A DNA stretch of 64,000 bases from Toxoplasma gondii ME49 (taxonomy: Eukaryota > Apicomplexa > Conoidasida > Eucoccidiorida > Sarcocystidae), in the NCBI RefSeq assembly GCF_000006565.2, contig NC_031474.1, positions 4,189,662 through 4,253,661 on the forward strand, written 5' to 3'. Shown here piece by piece: positions 1 through 13,900 of the stretch. A model generated the notes under the pieces. That model was not told the origin of the DNA. It searched no databases and worked only from the letters and a program-made list of their open reading frames with translations. Position 1 is the first letter of the stretch; every line of letters starts with the position of its first letter. A program made the position numbers and the translations under genes.

Positions 1-1614
1 GAGAGTGAGGTACCGACAGAAAAAGGCTCCGATACTCCATTGCTACTGGCCTCTCGACTAGGTCGCCCAATCCTGTTTCCATTTCCGCCGCCCTTTCCCA
101 CCCGTAACTCAGTCGCGGAGCTTGTCGCTGCTGATGGTGGTCTTGCCATAGTGGTGTTGCGTGTTTTTCGGATACGAAAAACATCTCACAGACGAGATTT
201 TTCTTTGAGTTTCAGGTTTGCCTTCGAGGTGCTACCACCTTCACGGGACATAGTGAGGCGTTGTGTGCTCTGAGCTCCTCATACACAACTTCTGTGTATA
301 TTGCTTTTGATCAGGCACCACACGTATAGAAAGGAAGGTTCGCTGGGATCGGATATTTGGGTGCCACCAGTTCCCATCAGGAAATTTGTCCGACAGCCTG
401 AGACGGGGGACGGTGGAGGGGGGGGGGGTAAACGTCTCGATCTAGACCTAGCTTGTTGTATGCACAAGCGCCGAGCGCAACAGCTTTTAACTTCCAATCG
501 AAGCCAGCAAAAGGTATTGCTCACTGCTCAAAGAGCGCCTGCCATGTGTGTCAAGCAAACGGGCAAGCGATATGAGCCATTAGGGTAACAGCGGGAGTCG
601 AGCAACCATCAAGTGGATGGTTGGTGACTTTGACAGCTGTCAACTGCAACAGTCGCTTGTGCAATACCGCGGCGTACAGAACCCCCCCGGCTTCTGCGAT
701 GTACAACCTGCGATACGGGTCTTCTTAGAACACGACAGCTGGCGACACGTGAACATACCTATTCTAGGAAGCGATTTTCGTAATTCAGGGAACTTTCGTT
801 CCGCAAACGACTCAGTCCTACATTTTCGCTACATGTTGCGGGGCCGAAACCGTGCTGTCCAGGGCTGCAGCTAGATGTGTTTTAGCCAAGACCGGGCATG
901 CGAATACAAACCAAAATATAACGGACGGGCAAAATGGAAATCTAGTTAGCCGTGGAGCTTCCTTGCGTTATTCAAAGCAGAACAGGGTTAGTGGATGTGG
1001 GCATTTTCCTCTTCTCTTGTCAGAAGTTCTTATCTGTAGGTATTTCCCCGTCCTTTTTGACTTGGGTCCCTGGCACCCTCCCCAGCAAGAATGTCTACAT
1101 GACTTGTGGTGACTCGCACACGACTACGCTTCCTTAACAATGGATTTTCTGCTCCAAATGGCCGGTGTGCCTGCGACCCCACATTACCTTTCACGCGTAG
1201 TGAAGGTGTTTCAGAGCTGACATGACAACAGACAGCCGAAACTCCCTCGATACAAAGACAAATCCTCCGTTATGGTTCTTCCCTTCGCCCTGATGACGCT
1301 ACTGTGCAGCATCCACTGCACTCGTGCCCGATTGTTGGGAGACAGCCTGTCTCTGGAGTCAGCAGACAGACTCAGCTCTCTATCCATTCCATGCTAAATT
1401 GGAGCATTCTTATCATAAGGGACTTCTGATCCACGAACATTCATATTGAACACACAACGCTAGAATCTAGGCACGAGTCTATTGTGTCGAACAAGGACTC
1501 GTCTGTTAGTCGCTACCTGTCCCTGCCTTCGTCCGAAAGTCCTACAAGAGGAGGAGTGCCTCTCGAGCAAGACGGAGACGAGTTTGAGCGTATCTTTTTT
1601 TGACAGTTAGAAAA
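1..1614. other. Non-coding stretch upstream of the CH-domain gene
   Basis: I see no convincing exon here. Short open frames exist on both strands but have no splice-linked continuation and no recognisable domain. A homopolymeric G run lies at about 414-428. The last few hundred bases probably hold the promoter and 5' UTR of the gene starting at 1615. Confidence 0.5.
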
Positions 1615-4600
1615 ATGGAGGGAGAGCATGGCATACAACTAAATGACGTCTGTGAAGCACCAAAGGGTCCACGGCTGGCTCGAGAGGTGGTAGTGTGGTT
1701 GCAGGGCTTGGGTCTGTCCACACCTCTTCGGCATACTCGGCTAGACTTTGCCAACGGAATGTTGGTTGCAGAAATCTTGCAGAAACACTTTCCAAAAGTA
1801 AGCTGTTTCAGCATGCTGAACTCGTGACCTGCGCTCGCTGCCCAGGTGGGTCTACAAAAGCTCGCTAGGTGTATTCACCTTTGACGAACCCTCGACGACG
1901 TCCGCCTAAGTGAATCGGTTTCCGTGCATCCTCTCATTAGTAGAGAAAATGCCAGGTCGGACACCGTGACAAGCCTTGAACAGAGCAAGACGGGTGTGGT
2001 AGAGGACGCCTGGCGGAGCAACTTCCAGGAAATAGAAAGCTCAGATGCCGTTTGCAGAAGCAGAGAGTGAGCGCGTCCACACGCATATGCCACTCATCTT
2101 TTGCGTAGGTGTTCGCAACCACAATGTTGGACAAAAGCTTTGCGCTGGAGGCCAGGCAGAGGAACTGGCAGTACATTCAACAGTTTTGTGCAAAGCGGAG
2201 CTTTGCCATCGGTGGACCAGACATTGAAGGCATTGTCAACTTTGAGACCGGTACCCTATGGAATTGTAGAAAGCACGCCTGCGTCCGTGGCAGCCGAAAT
2301 GCACAACTGTCACGCAGTCAGGCGCCTTCCTCACACATATCCTGGAGCCGACGGGCTATCCAAAAATGAGTCCTATATCACCGTGGCGAATCTGCAACGC
2401 GATGAAGAACCGAAGGCACACTTTTAAAGACGTGCAATTTGGTTCGGACGCTGAATCGGTGAAGCCCCGTGCAAACTCCAAGACCTCCGAGTGACTATAT
2501 TTCATCCCGGGCGTATACGTATTCAGGTGTTAGAAAAGGTGACGCTAGGATTTATAGCATTTGGATAGCCACTGACACACGCGGATTCTCACACGTGTAC
2601 AGAGTTTTTTCCCTTGGCAAAGAATTGACGATCCTCTCATGGTTTCTTTTCCTCACTCCGCGCCTTCTGTACATTCAGATGCTGCTGTGAAGGTCATCAC
2701 AAAACTTTACACCTTTCTTACGAACCGGCCAGCGGCCGGACAGTCTCACGATGAAGTTACCAAACTCGATGAAGGAGACAGGATTCCCTGTTACAAGAAA
2801 CTGACTGCTTCAAGAATGCTCAAGTAAGACCACGGCAGTGCATGCCCATCGTGATCTGCCGCGAGCTTGTGTGCCTCTGATGCGTTTGTTACACCGACGT
2901 GAGCGCTGTGTTCTGCTGTGCCTCAGACAGTCGACCGTTCACACCATTGCGGACGAAGAAAAAAACTTGAAGCAAACGGCGAACTTGCTCAAAGCGTACG
3001 AGGCAGTGAGCGACTTCCCTCGATCCGTTTTAGAACGTCCATCTATTTGTGAATTTCGGTGCTCCTTGGTCATTCTGGCGGTTCCTGTGGTCATTCAATC
3101 AGCAGAATCAAATAGACCCTCTCATACGGAGTTGTCATCTTACTTGTGGTTTTAGTTATACAGTATTGCCAACGACCCCCGCCGTTAGCGAACTGCATGA
3201 GGTGGAAGCTCTCAATACCAGATTCTCGATATTGGCTGCGACGCCGTGCTTGTTCCGCCGCTGCTTTGCCACTTGCAGAAAAAACGGGAAGAGATTCGCG
3301 CGAAAATCGAGGAGAAAAACACTCTTTACTACTTGCCTAGGGCAGCACAGACGAACGACGAATTCAGTGAAGGACAGCAGCGGGTGAAGACGAGGAAGAA
3401 GGACTATCCGGGTGCAACAGAGAAAACTTCTTGGCTGTCCAGCTTGAAAATTGTGAGATGTTCGGTCAGGTTTTTTAAGATTGGCAGCTCATGCCTTTAG
3501 CAGAGTTCCTGACCAGAGCGCCAGAGTAGCCGCCGCCATGGAGGGCAGAAAACTGTCATGCAGTGCCTTTCCAGTTTTTTTCAGGGCATTGACACTCTCA
3601 CTGCCATGGCATCTGCCCACCAGCAGTAAGCGAAAGCCCTGACAGAAAAAGATTTCACGCACCCAATTGACTAGTGTTCCGCAGATTCTCCCACTATAGT
3701 GAACGGGAGAAGGTCTGCTTTTAAATGCGTCTCTCTTTAATTCAGTATGTCGCCTGAGCAATACACCCGCAACATTGAACAACGAACAAATGCTCGACGC
3801 AGCATTGGAGCATGCCACTTCACTCGAAAGGACGCGATGAACTTTCCTGTGCTTTCTGTGTTTTGTGTCTGTAAAGAAACACGAACCGAACACCCGACCC
3901 AGATTCTCTCCTGCTGCCTGCCGGCTCCGTCGAGGTGAGAGTTCGCCTGAACACCAGAGAAGACGGCAGCCGTGAATCGTCTCAAGTAAATGCATTCCGA
4001 CAAATAAAGTCTCTAGAGAAAAGCTCTTTTCCTGCAAACCTTCCAGCACCTGTATAACTGTATAGATAAGTATGCAGCTCTGTGACGATACACGGATGTA
4101 TTTATTTAGCGACCTGTAGAGAGAGCGATGCAGGAAATGGTGAATCTCTGAATTAGATGGTGATCCAGGACACAAAGGGAGCCATGCTACATGCCTCTGG
4201 TTTGTAGGATGACACACTGCACCGACAGGGAAAGCCTGGGTTCGCTGTAGAAAAAAGGTGGAGCAAAGCATGCCCACCTCGCAGGAAGTGAACTGTTGAG
4301 TAGCAGTGCCGCAGGGAGCTGCCTAGACAGGCGGATCAAGTGGATTTTAGGCGTCAGATGGTGTCAAAGATGGTACGTTGTGTTCTATGTGCTCCCATCC
4401 TGTCAGTGGCAGCGCGATAACGGCAGAACTGTCCTTCAGTCTCCGGTACTTGATAGTATCGATCCGCCAGCTTGGCGACTTTCGGAGAGGCGGCGAAGCA
4501 GCGGCAGCAGCTGCTGTGGCAGCACGATTTCGAGTCGGGGTCTAGCAGCGGTCCCCCCGCGTCGACCACGTAAAAGTTTTGCAGGCTCAGAGAAAAGGGT

Positions 4601-5753
4601 CGTCACAGAAGACACTCGCGAAAGTTCTTCCGACACTGCAGATCCGTTGGAGGCGGGGAAACTGCCTAGCCGAGACACGCAACGGAGTGTGAGCAGGCAA
4701 AATACGCTGCAGCCTGATTCAGCCCCGGAACGACGCGAAAAGTGTCATTCTCCGCAACGCACCTCCGTTCCTCATGAAGACAGTGCAGAAATCCCCGTTG
4801 ACTCTGGGTGATATTCGTTGAATTTCCACGTGTACACTTTCGTTTTCCGTCTCTTCCCATCGCATGCGCAGGCAGCCTGCTGCTTGCGTTTGTGCGGGAT
4901 GGGCGAAGAGCCGGTTTTCAAGATTGAACGCGATCTCCTGTGTCCTACGGCATTCGTGAACGCGCTAGGTGACCCCATGTGCGCTGCAGCTCTTCAACTT
5001 CTACCTGGATCGCTTTGTCTGTGACTACTTATTGCACCCACTGCCTCCTGCGAACGCGTCCGCCGTCCAGGAGAGCAACGCGTTTCGAGGCGCTACGGTC
5101 CGGTGTATCCGCATGCGTTGCGTCTCGGCCGCTTTTCTGTGTTCTTGGACTAAGCAACAACCGTGTGTTTCCCAAAGCGCGCGGTGGTTTCGGAGTGTGT
5201 CGCAGTGGCTGGCATTTTGACACTTGCATGCGGGAAAACCTGTTTTCTTTCGACGCGACGCCACGTCCAGCCCCGCCCAAGTCGGAAGGACTTCATGCGT
5301 CTGTTTGATGCAAAAGTGCAGTCGTCGCGGCATTCGCTCGGAGCGAACGACCGGTGATAGAGGCAAGGATCCCCAGCCGAATCCATTCCGATTGTCCGGC
5401 CACCCGCGCGGCGCGTCCTCACCGTCCCCGGTTCGCAGTAGCCTTTTCTTCTGCCTGTTCCGTGTTCCTGCTCTCCTTACTCACCCCAGATCGAGGTCAA
5501 AGAGAGCGCGAGAAACGCGCAGAAAGACGAAGAAAAAGTGGAAGACATCGGCACGCTGAAACAGAGGCTGGTCGAGCTCCTGTACCTCCACCTCTACGAC
5601 GGAGGCGCCGAAGTGGAAGACGAACTCCAACGCCTTCTTTGCCAAATCGACAGCAAAGGTGACGCTCCAGACTCGTCGCTAGCATCACTAACGTATCTCT
5701 GTCTCCACATCTTCAATGCACATACTTGTGTAGACAAAACATATCACAGATAC

Positions 5754-5800
<47 letters not shown>

Positions 5801-6225
5801 CCTATGCGCATGCACCAGTTGTTTACCTCTCGGGAGGTGTGTTTCGCTGGGTTTCGTGTCTCGCCATGAAAACGAGTGCGGCCTTTTGTACCGCCCGACC
5901 TACCACCGTCGAGAGTCCGAGAACCTGTCTTTAAATGATGCTGCGTGAGAGATCCCTTTCTCCCTCTTTGCGGCGCATGCACATCTCTGTGTACATTCCC
6001 TTGCCAAGAAGAGAACTGGCTCAAGTGCCGTTCCAAATCGCTCCGCTTTTCTGCCTCTGGACCGCGTTTTTCTTGATTCGTGGTCTCACGGCTTGCCTGC
6101 TGCCAGGCTCCCGAGAACAAAGCGCGTCTGCTAGAAGGATCATAGCCTCTTTCCGCGACAGCGACGCAGACCATCTTGCGGTGGCGAACGCAGTCAAGAC
6201 GGACAAAAAGATCCCCGAGACTTAG
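1615..6225 (+). CDS. CH-domain (SPATA4/SPEF1-type, CH_2) protein, multi-exon
   Basis: Exons with matching phases: 1615-1797, 2109-2250, 2679-2823, 2927-3005, 3279-3452 and 4440-about 4807. A later chain runs through 5490-5658 and ends with a terminal exon at about 6107-6225 (stop TAG). Exons 1-3 join into one calponin-homology domain of the divergent CH_2 class: a WLQGLGLS helix, LDFANGMLVAEIL, a central RNWQYIQQF, and a C-terminal helix VKVITKLYTFLTNR that closely resembles SPATA4. SPEF1-class CH domains bind microtubules and axonemal structures, so a cytoskeletal role is inferred. Exons 4-5 are charged and helical, exon 6 is Ser/Arg-rich and disordered, and exon 5490-5658 has a helix (LKQRLVELLYLHLYDGG). 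The ATG at 1615 is the first in frame. Exons between 4800 and 5490 do not join in frame (see findings), so one gene or two remains open. Confidence 0.75.
4872..5200 (+). other. Coding segment with apparent +1 frame break, within the CH-domain gene region
   Basis: From an AG acceptor at 4870-4871 one frame reads MGEEPVFKIERDLLCPTAF, then VNALGDPMCAA to about 4988. Sense-like coding then continues one frame over as LFNFYLDRFVCDYLLHPLPP. No intron of workable size fits: the only GT...AG between them is 21 bases. Removing a single G near 4990 would make the reading continuous. This is either a one-base error in the assembly, a genuine frameshift, or the start (ATG 4899) of a separate downstream gene with a complicated first intron. 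A further candidate exon follows at about 5274-5353. Confidence 0.5.
5749..5802. repeat. (TA)n/TACATA microsatellite
   Basis: An alternating TA tract in the last intron of the CH-domain gene, interrupted by single C bases to give TACATA units. Confidence 0.9.
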
Positions 6226-6864
6226 AAAACTGCCACCCAGGACATCCACAAGTCACAAGCTCAGCTGCTTCGACTGGCCTTTTGAACATGAAAGAGAACG
6301 TCGAAAGCGCGGGCGCCTGCGACTCGGAGAGGAGATCGAAACTCCGGATCCGCCTGACACTGACGTAAATGCGAACGATTCAAAGTCTAGACGTTTCTTT
6401 TCGAGAAGGACAGAAACAGAGATCGAAGACTCCACACACAAAGACACACACCCGACTGTGGGGACAGAAACGGAGTTCTTCCTTTACACGTCCATGTGAA
6501 AAACAACACCTGATCCCCCAGCCCACCGAAACGTAGATTTCGAAAAACGCGCTCCCATCTCGTTCTCCACACTCATGAAGTTATCCAGTCGAACGGTCAA
6601 AAGATACAGTGTTTTTCGTAAAAATGCATATATACGTTTGTATATATCTCTGTAGATGCAAGTACGTGAGCACCTTCCACATTCTTTTGTCTAGGCGTAC
6701 GTGTCTCTGCGTTTTCTGGAAAGATGATCTCTGGTCGGCGAGAGCACGCGTGTATGTACACACCATCCTGTGTCCATGTGAAGCACCGAATCAGTCGTTT
6801 CACGGAGGCATGCGGAAGCTGCAGTAGAGTGAGAAGAAGCGATCCTACGAAAAGAAATTCTTTT
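6226..6864. other. Convergent 3' region between two genes
   Basis: The stops of the plus-strand gene (6225) and the minus-strand gene (about 6865) face each other. No additional exon is evident, so this should contain both 3' UTRs. A GTGTATGTACAC palindrome lies at 6750-6761. Confidence 0.45.
6750..6761. promoter_or_regulatory. Dispersed palindrome GTGTATGTACAC
   Basis: One exact copy of the recurring motif family GTGTNYGTACAC, lying in the convergent 3' region. Confidence 0.35.
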
Positions 6865-9585
6865 CTACGTCTGAGGTTCACCCCTGCGGGGCGTCGTCTG
6901 CGTCTGCGGCACGGAGACGACGCATGCAAATGAAAGGGCAGACTGCAAGGTGGTGAGATGAAAAGAAGCCTCATCGAACTGGGCTTCTCGTGGCTGCAGG
7001 AGGAAACAGAGAAATCAGAAACCGCTGAATCAGAAACTCTCTAAGAAATCGATAAGCCGAGAAGAAACAGAGTTGCACAGAGCAGGCGATGGTGAGATGA
7101 CACGAAGAGTCCAGTATGCACCGCCTACGTAGATCTCGTGCTTCCTCTCTGTGCTTTCTTCTTTTCCTTCGCTTCCCCGTTTTTTCTTTCTCTCTCGTCG
7201 GTTGGGATTCAGAAGGCGCAAATTGTTCTCGCTCTCCTTCGTCGTTCATACACGAAAAAAACAGAAGTTCCTCCAATCGAAGCCACACTCGGTGCCGCAG
7301 CCTTTACTTCTGCGCCTTTTTCAAACACACAACGCTTTTCCCCTCAATCTGCCCACGCAAACGCGCCCACCCATCAATTCCCCTGCGAGTCCTGAACGCC
7401 CGCGTGTATCCCCAAGGACGTCGAAAGGAGCGACGGCAGCCGCAGACGGCAAAGAGAAAGGACAGATTTATGCTGACAACGCCTCTGTTTTCACTGGAAG
7501 CCTCCTACCGCATGCCTGTCACACCTCCGTTGCCTGCACTCGCGGCATCTTCAGTATCCTAGAAACGCGCATTTCTCTGTCCTCGGTTTCAACTCCACCG
7601 GGCTGACAACACGCCACACCTTTTTCTGCAATCCCCAAGACAGGCGAGATTTCCGTCGAGAGGAATCTCCTTACTCGCTGCAGATTGAAGAGATTCATCA
7701 TCCAGAGATTCGCGAGGAGAAGTCGCCCTTGACTCAACGCAGCCGTCACGAGCAACAACCCCACGAGGTCGTCGACCGTTATCTGGAAACAGTTCGCACG
7801 CATTGGTGCCTTCGATCACCATCGGAAATTCAGAAACATTTCCTGTTTGTGAAGTAGACAAGAAGGACTCGAAAACGCAAAACTTGTCACACAGGCAGAA
7901 ACGCTTCCCCTCCGATCGCTCGAGACGGAAATCCGAAAAAAAAAACAAATCCGCGCTCCACACACTTCCTCATGCGCACCCGTATGTCTCCCTCACTACA
8001 CATAAATATGCATGTTTACCACTGACGCATCTAAATATACAAATATGCATACATCGACGTAGACATGTGTATATAAATGGATATAAATATATATATATAT
8101 ATATATGGGTATTTGCGCATACATTCACGGATGTGCATGTACACGTCTACGTGGACATGCTCTGTGGGGATAACCATGTAGATTGTGCTGAGGACAGACG
8201 CGTCTGCAGATCGCGAGTGAGGTTGACGCGTTCATCTACGCAGACAAATGAAGCGCATGCGCGCCTTCTTCAGCTTCGCTGCCAGTCGCCAGCGGGCGTC
8301 TGTACACCCTCCGACACTCACGTCTCCAGGGGGTCATGCGCACATACAACAGTCCGTAGAGATGCAGAAACAGCGAACAAAGAAGAGAAATGAAACTCGA
8401 ACTTCCCTCTGAAGAAACAGCAAAGACCTGGAGCTCCCCAGAGAGCCTCTGCAAGTTAACTGGAAACGAAGGGGAAAGGAAACAACACTTCAACAGAGCG
8501 AAGGGGAGGTGGAAGTTTCTCCGAGGAAGTCAGAGTGAAAACGGGAGGCTCTACCTCGACAGGTTGTGGTGGAGGAGGAGAGACACGCGTCTCTTTCCTC
8601 TCCATTTCCGCTCTGCGCTGTTGGCCGTGAACGAGGCGAACATGTTTTCTGCATGCGTTCTGAACGCTGCGCACCACCCAGGCCAAGCATGCAGTTTTCT
8701 GCTCTGGGAGTCTCCAAGTGGAGAGCTGAAAACCGCAGAACAACCGATGCAACAACATGTGAGTGGGACAAGGCAAGAGGGATGGGGGAGCGAAGAGCGG
8801 CGCCGAGGGAAGCGAAGAAAAGAGACAGACAGGTAGTCCACAAAGGATTTAGAACGACAAGCAGAGACAGTCAGAGGGAACGAAGACGGAAGCTCCAGTG
8901 CTCATAGGAAACATCCTGGGGAAAAGCAGGAAAAAACAGGGAGAAGACTGGCAAAGAAGGAAAGGCTGCGGCAAAACAAAGGACAGAAGAGAGAACAGAG
9001 AGGTTGTCGACAGGCACGAAGAAGCGAGAAGAAAACGACGCCGAAGGCGCAAGAAGAGAAGAGACGAAAAACGAAAACAGACGAAAACGACCACAAGAAA
9101 ACAAATCTCTCACTTGGTCGAGAATCGCGGCAGAAGCTTGAAGAGGGACATTGCGGAGAACGGGCTTAACTTGCAAACGCTCATGGAGAAAAGGCAGATT
9201 TTCTCGAAGAGTCTTGAGTTTCATCTGTTGCAAAAAGCACGCAAAGTCCTGGACAAACGAGAATAGGACATTGTCAAATGAATTCTCAGTGTATGCACAC
9301 CTACTGATGTATCGACACAGACACACAGTTACACGCATATATATATGACCTTTGGATAGATACTAACAAGACGAACCCCAAGGTTCAACTTTTCGCACTG
9401 TAAAAAAGCAAGTAGAGTGAATTCATGACATTGCTCTCCCTCTGTCTGAATTCACCCGTCTACACGTAGACTCCTGCACAGATCATCGCACACCTACATC
9501 TAGAAACACATACAAATACCTATCTACATATACATAGACATATATATATTTATATACATATATATATATATACATATATATATAC

Positions 9586-9642
<57 letters not shown>

Positions 9643-9677
9643 CATATATATATACATATATATATACATATATATAT

Positions 9678-9712
<35 letters not shown>

Positions 9713-10927
9713 CATATATATACATATATATATATATAAAGGTGTCGATATTTGTACGCTCGTACACATGCATTCGTAAGTGTGCAAATATGAAGAAATT
9801 CGGGAGTGCAGAGGAAGAAAGAGCTATCCAAAACCGGATGTGGAGATGACTTTTGAGGAAATATTACCTCCAATTTTTCTTGTCGCGTCGCCAGGGCTTG
9901 GACCGCGAAGCTCCAGAGGCGGTCCTGGAGTCGCAGAAAGACGAAACTGAGAGGAAAAAAAGGAAACATTTTTCGCATGGTGGAGAGACCGCGGCCGACG
10001 AACTCAAAAACGCGAGAGAAAAAATGAAGAGAAACAGAGCAGTGGAGAGAAGAAAGACGACAAGCACGAAGAAAGTAGAGAACAACTGGAGCTCGTCTCT
10101 GTGAAGGTTCTCTCAGTCTCCTGTCTCTCCATCTCCTGTCTCTGATTTTCTTTTCTCATTGTTCGTTCTTTTCTTCTCTGTCTCGTCCAACTCGACTGGG
10201 CCGTCTTGTCGTGTTGTATTTTCTTTTTCTTCCTTTCTTTTTCCTCGAGTCTTCTTCCTGTCTTGCTTCTTTCTTACTATCTCTCTTTATGTCACCTCTC
10301 TCGCCCCGCCTCCCCGTTTTCCCCTCCTTCCTCTCCCTTCTTTCATCCTGTTCTTCCCCTCCTTCCTTCTTTCTTCAGATTATCTTCTTCTTCCGTTCCT
10401 TGTTCTCCTCTTCTCTCCACTCTGTATCCTTAATTTATGCTTTCTCTCTCCTTTGTCCTTCCTCCTTTACTTCCTTCTCACCTTTCGACTGTACTGGCGA
10501 CGGCTGCGACGGCTTCGCTTCCAGCCGAGCTTCTTGCCAGCAACGCCCCCCCGGCGCCTGTCCCCAACGCAGGTCCGAGGAGACAGACTCGCCGCGCGCA
10601 AACAGACACCAATTCTCTGAGTCGACTCGCGATTTCTGTGTCACACCCCAAAGTCTGTACACGACAACAGAAGAAGAAAAATCAACATACAACTGACCAG
10701 AAGCTCTCTCTCAATATAAATATATATGTATATATCAATACCTATCAACGAGCTAAGCTTACAACGTCCCAGATATAGGTAAATATATATATGCATGCAA
10801 ATATATATATATATATACATGTGTATCTTGGTTTATGCATATAGAGAGGAAGTTATATATATGTATAAAACATGCCTATGGATAAACACTTATCCAGTGT
10901 CTTTGCATACACAGTAAAAACCATATA

Positions 10928-10962
<35 letters not shown>

Positions 10963-13900
10963 ATATATATATATGCATGTATATGAGTATGTATCGAGTG
11001 TCTGTGGGTATGCACCGTTGCATGCGTATGTTCCATGCATACGTCAAGAGTGCTTGGATATAGCGTTGCACATGTCGAGGCATGCATGTAAGAATATGTG
11101 GATATGTGCATGTACACATCCAGGATCCATAGCACTTGTTGCTTGCTTTACCAAGACGTAGGTGTTTCTGAAGAAGCTAATTTCTTCTTCGACATCCCTC
11201 TCGGCAGCTGCGCCGGCCTTGGAGCCGCGCCACCACCGCGTCGTCTCTGCGCGCAAGTCCGCTTCGATTTTCTCCAGATTCTCCTTCTCTTCCTTCTCCT
11301 GTTCGTCGTCCACGCGAGCGACGCCGTTCCAGCTTCTGCGACCGGATGCGTGCGACGGAAGGTGACTCGAAGCAGAAGAGGAAGAAGAAGAGGAAGAGGA
11401 AGAAGAAGAGGAAGAAGACGCGGAAGAGGAGAAGAGGGAAGAGGAGACGAGAAGACACTCGAGAATTAAACCGCGGTCGTAGATGACTTCCTCCGCTAGG
11501 ATGTCGAGGCGAACTGGAAAGGAAGGAACACGATAAACAGAAGGGAGAAGAGGAGGGAAAGAGTGAAGGCTGCGCGGCTCAGCAAGAGACACAGAGGGCG
11601 GGGACAACGCACGAAACGCCTGAAATTTCGAGGCGGAGGCCCGGCAATGAAGAACGATCGCATCCACGGACGCGACCGCTAGTTGGGCTCCACTCCAGAC
11701 ACACTCCCCCCTTCGCCCTATCGCATATACTGAAGTGGACATCTTTCTTTGAAAGCCTGTCCACCATCTCCGCATACAAATTCCGTTCAGGAGGCACACA
11801 TGCGCAAATAACCGAAAATAAATATCCAGTCACACATAATATATATAAATATATACATGCATATATACATATATCCATATATTTATGTAGGGCGCAAATG
11901 CGTCCGATGGGTGCATTCACAGAAGTCGCCTTCTGTTTGCACTCTTACGAGGAGTAGGGAAGCCGAAGTCGGAGATCAAGACGCCGTTGTCGCGGTGTAT
12001 GCCTTGACCCCTCAAGTTGATGAATTGTGAAGGAAACGAGGCGGGCAAAAACAGGTGAGTCTCCACGAGGAGCTGCAACACACAGAAGAGAAAAAAGGAC
12101 GAAGACCCTGCGTGATCGCCGACTTCCTTGTTCTTCTACCTCATCGAGGTTCCCTCAGTCCTGCCTTCGCCCTCGCCTCAACTCCTCTCTCGTCCCCCGC
12201 TTAGTTCTCTCATTTCTCACCTTCTCGCAGTCTTCTCGTTGGCTGGGTACCTCTCTACTTGTCCACGATTCCTCCCTCCTCTTCCTCTTCTGTTCTTTCC
12301 TCTTCTTCTTTTCTTTCCTCTTCGTCTTTTCTTTTCTCTTCTTCGCTCTCTCTCCTGTGTCTCGTCTTCACTTGCTCGTCTTCTCGTCCGTTTCCTCGCA
12401 CCTGCTCAGGGACTCCGAGGTCGCGCAGACTTTCCTCGACGGGGAGGAGGACCAAGACGGACCCTCCCGGCGAAGCGCGGCTTCCTGCCTGAGGCTTCGC
12501 TTCTCTGCTCGCGACACTCGACGAGGCTGCCGCCGTCAGGATTCGCTCGTGGTGGCGCACCACGCGCTGCAGGAAAGCGTGCGACCCCAGAGACATGGAG
12601 AGAAAACACAGGACCAGGAAAGAAGCAGAGAGAGAGAAGAAAAGGCAAAAAGAAGAAAGCAGGAAAAGCAGAAGAGGGAGAGGAGAGAAGACAGAGCGAC
12701 GCGGTGCCTTCAGGACGCTTCAGAACGCGCACTGGGGTGCCCGAGCTGCCCCTCTCTCTTCTCCGTCCTCAAAGATTTCTCTTCTACAGGCAGGGGTCAC
12801 CATCTGCCTCTCTCTTCGTCTCTCTCTTGTTCTCCCTCCTGCTCGCCGCCTTGCGCCCTCCGCTCTCTTATCCTCTTCTCCCTCAGCTTCTTTTCACCCT
12901 CTCGTTCTCTCTCGCTGACTCCAGGCGCTTTTCCTCTCCTTCTTCTGCCTTCTCTGCAAAAGAGCGTGCGGACTGCATCCGCAGAGCGGAGCTGGAGAGG
13001 AGTCCTGCATGCAACGCCTGAAGAAGCAGGCTGGCCGTTCAGCTGGAGTGTCTCTCGACGGCCTCCTTGTACGACGAGAGATAACATCGGGGGGGGGAGG
13101 CCGGGCAGATGCGCCTGCTGGGGAAAAGCTGCACTAGGCGAGTAACGCGCTGGTGCGCCGACAAGTACCGCGGCATTGAACGACAAAAGGCGTCACATGC
13201 TAATGAACACAGACCTCAATCCACCCTGAATTACAGACACACATATACATGTATGTATATGCATATATCTATAGAGATAGTAGCAAAAAGCGATTGACGG
13301 TGAAGGCACCTCGGAAGAAAGACAAGAGGCAGAGTGTGTCGGGAGAAAAAGAATGGCGTGTGCAGTGCGGAGGCGCCCGCTCGCTGGGAGTTTCTTCAGG
13401 ACACGGACGGCTTCTGTGTCCGTAAACAGAGACACCGGAGGCGAGAGAGCGGTTGGTTTTCTCTTTTTCCTTGGTACGCAGCGCGCCAGCGTGCAGAGCG
13501 CGGTAAACTTCAGAGGTCTCTTTGATGCTCTCTCAAATCTGAAAGTCCAGAGACAGAACGGCGCGTGGAGAGACCAGCCAAGGGCGGGAGTTCCTTACGG
13601 TGGTCTCACACCTGCTTTGCGTCGTCTCGCGCTGCTTTTTGGCGCACACGAAACGCGGGAGAGTCCCGCCCAGTTTAGAGGGAGAGAGGTTCGAACAAAG
13701 AGAAAGAAGGCGTCATTTCCAGCGAGACTTGCCGGGAAATATTGAAGGAAACGCAGAAAGCTCGCCCTCAACCCACCCAGCGACGTCGCCCCCGCCCGCT
13801 AGCTGGGGAGAAAGAGCCGCGCACTCTGCGACTCTCCCCCCGATGTGTATGTACACTTCAGCGTGGAGGGGAGCGGCTCGATGAGGTCGGGGAACACAGA

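Noticed and set aside
3489..4277. 262-codon minus-strand open frame
   Set aside because: It lies within the intron between exons 3279-3452 and 4440-4807 of the plus-strand CH-domain gene and shows no domain.
9483..9978. Minus-strand open frames of alternating Ile/Tyr
   Set aside because: Translation of the TATACATA microsatellite. Only 9868-9924 in this stretch is a supported exon.
11949..12072. DFG-like and HRD-like strings suggesting a protein kinase
   Set aside because: The spacing and order ([15 protein letters not shown]) lack the catalytic-loop Lys/Asn context and the glycine-rich and VAIK regions, so the match is coincidental.
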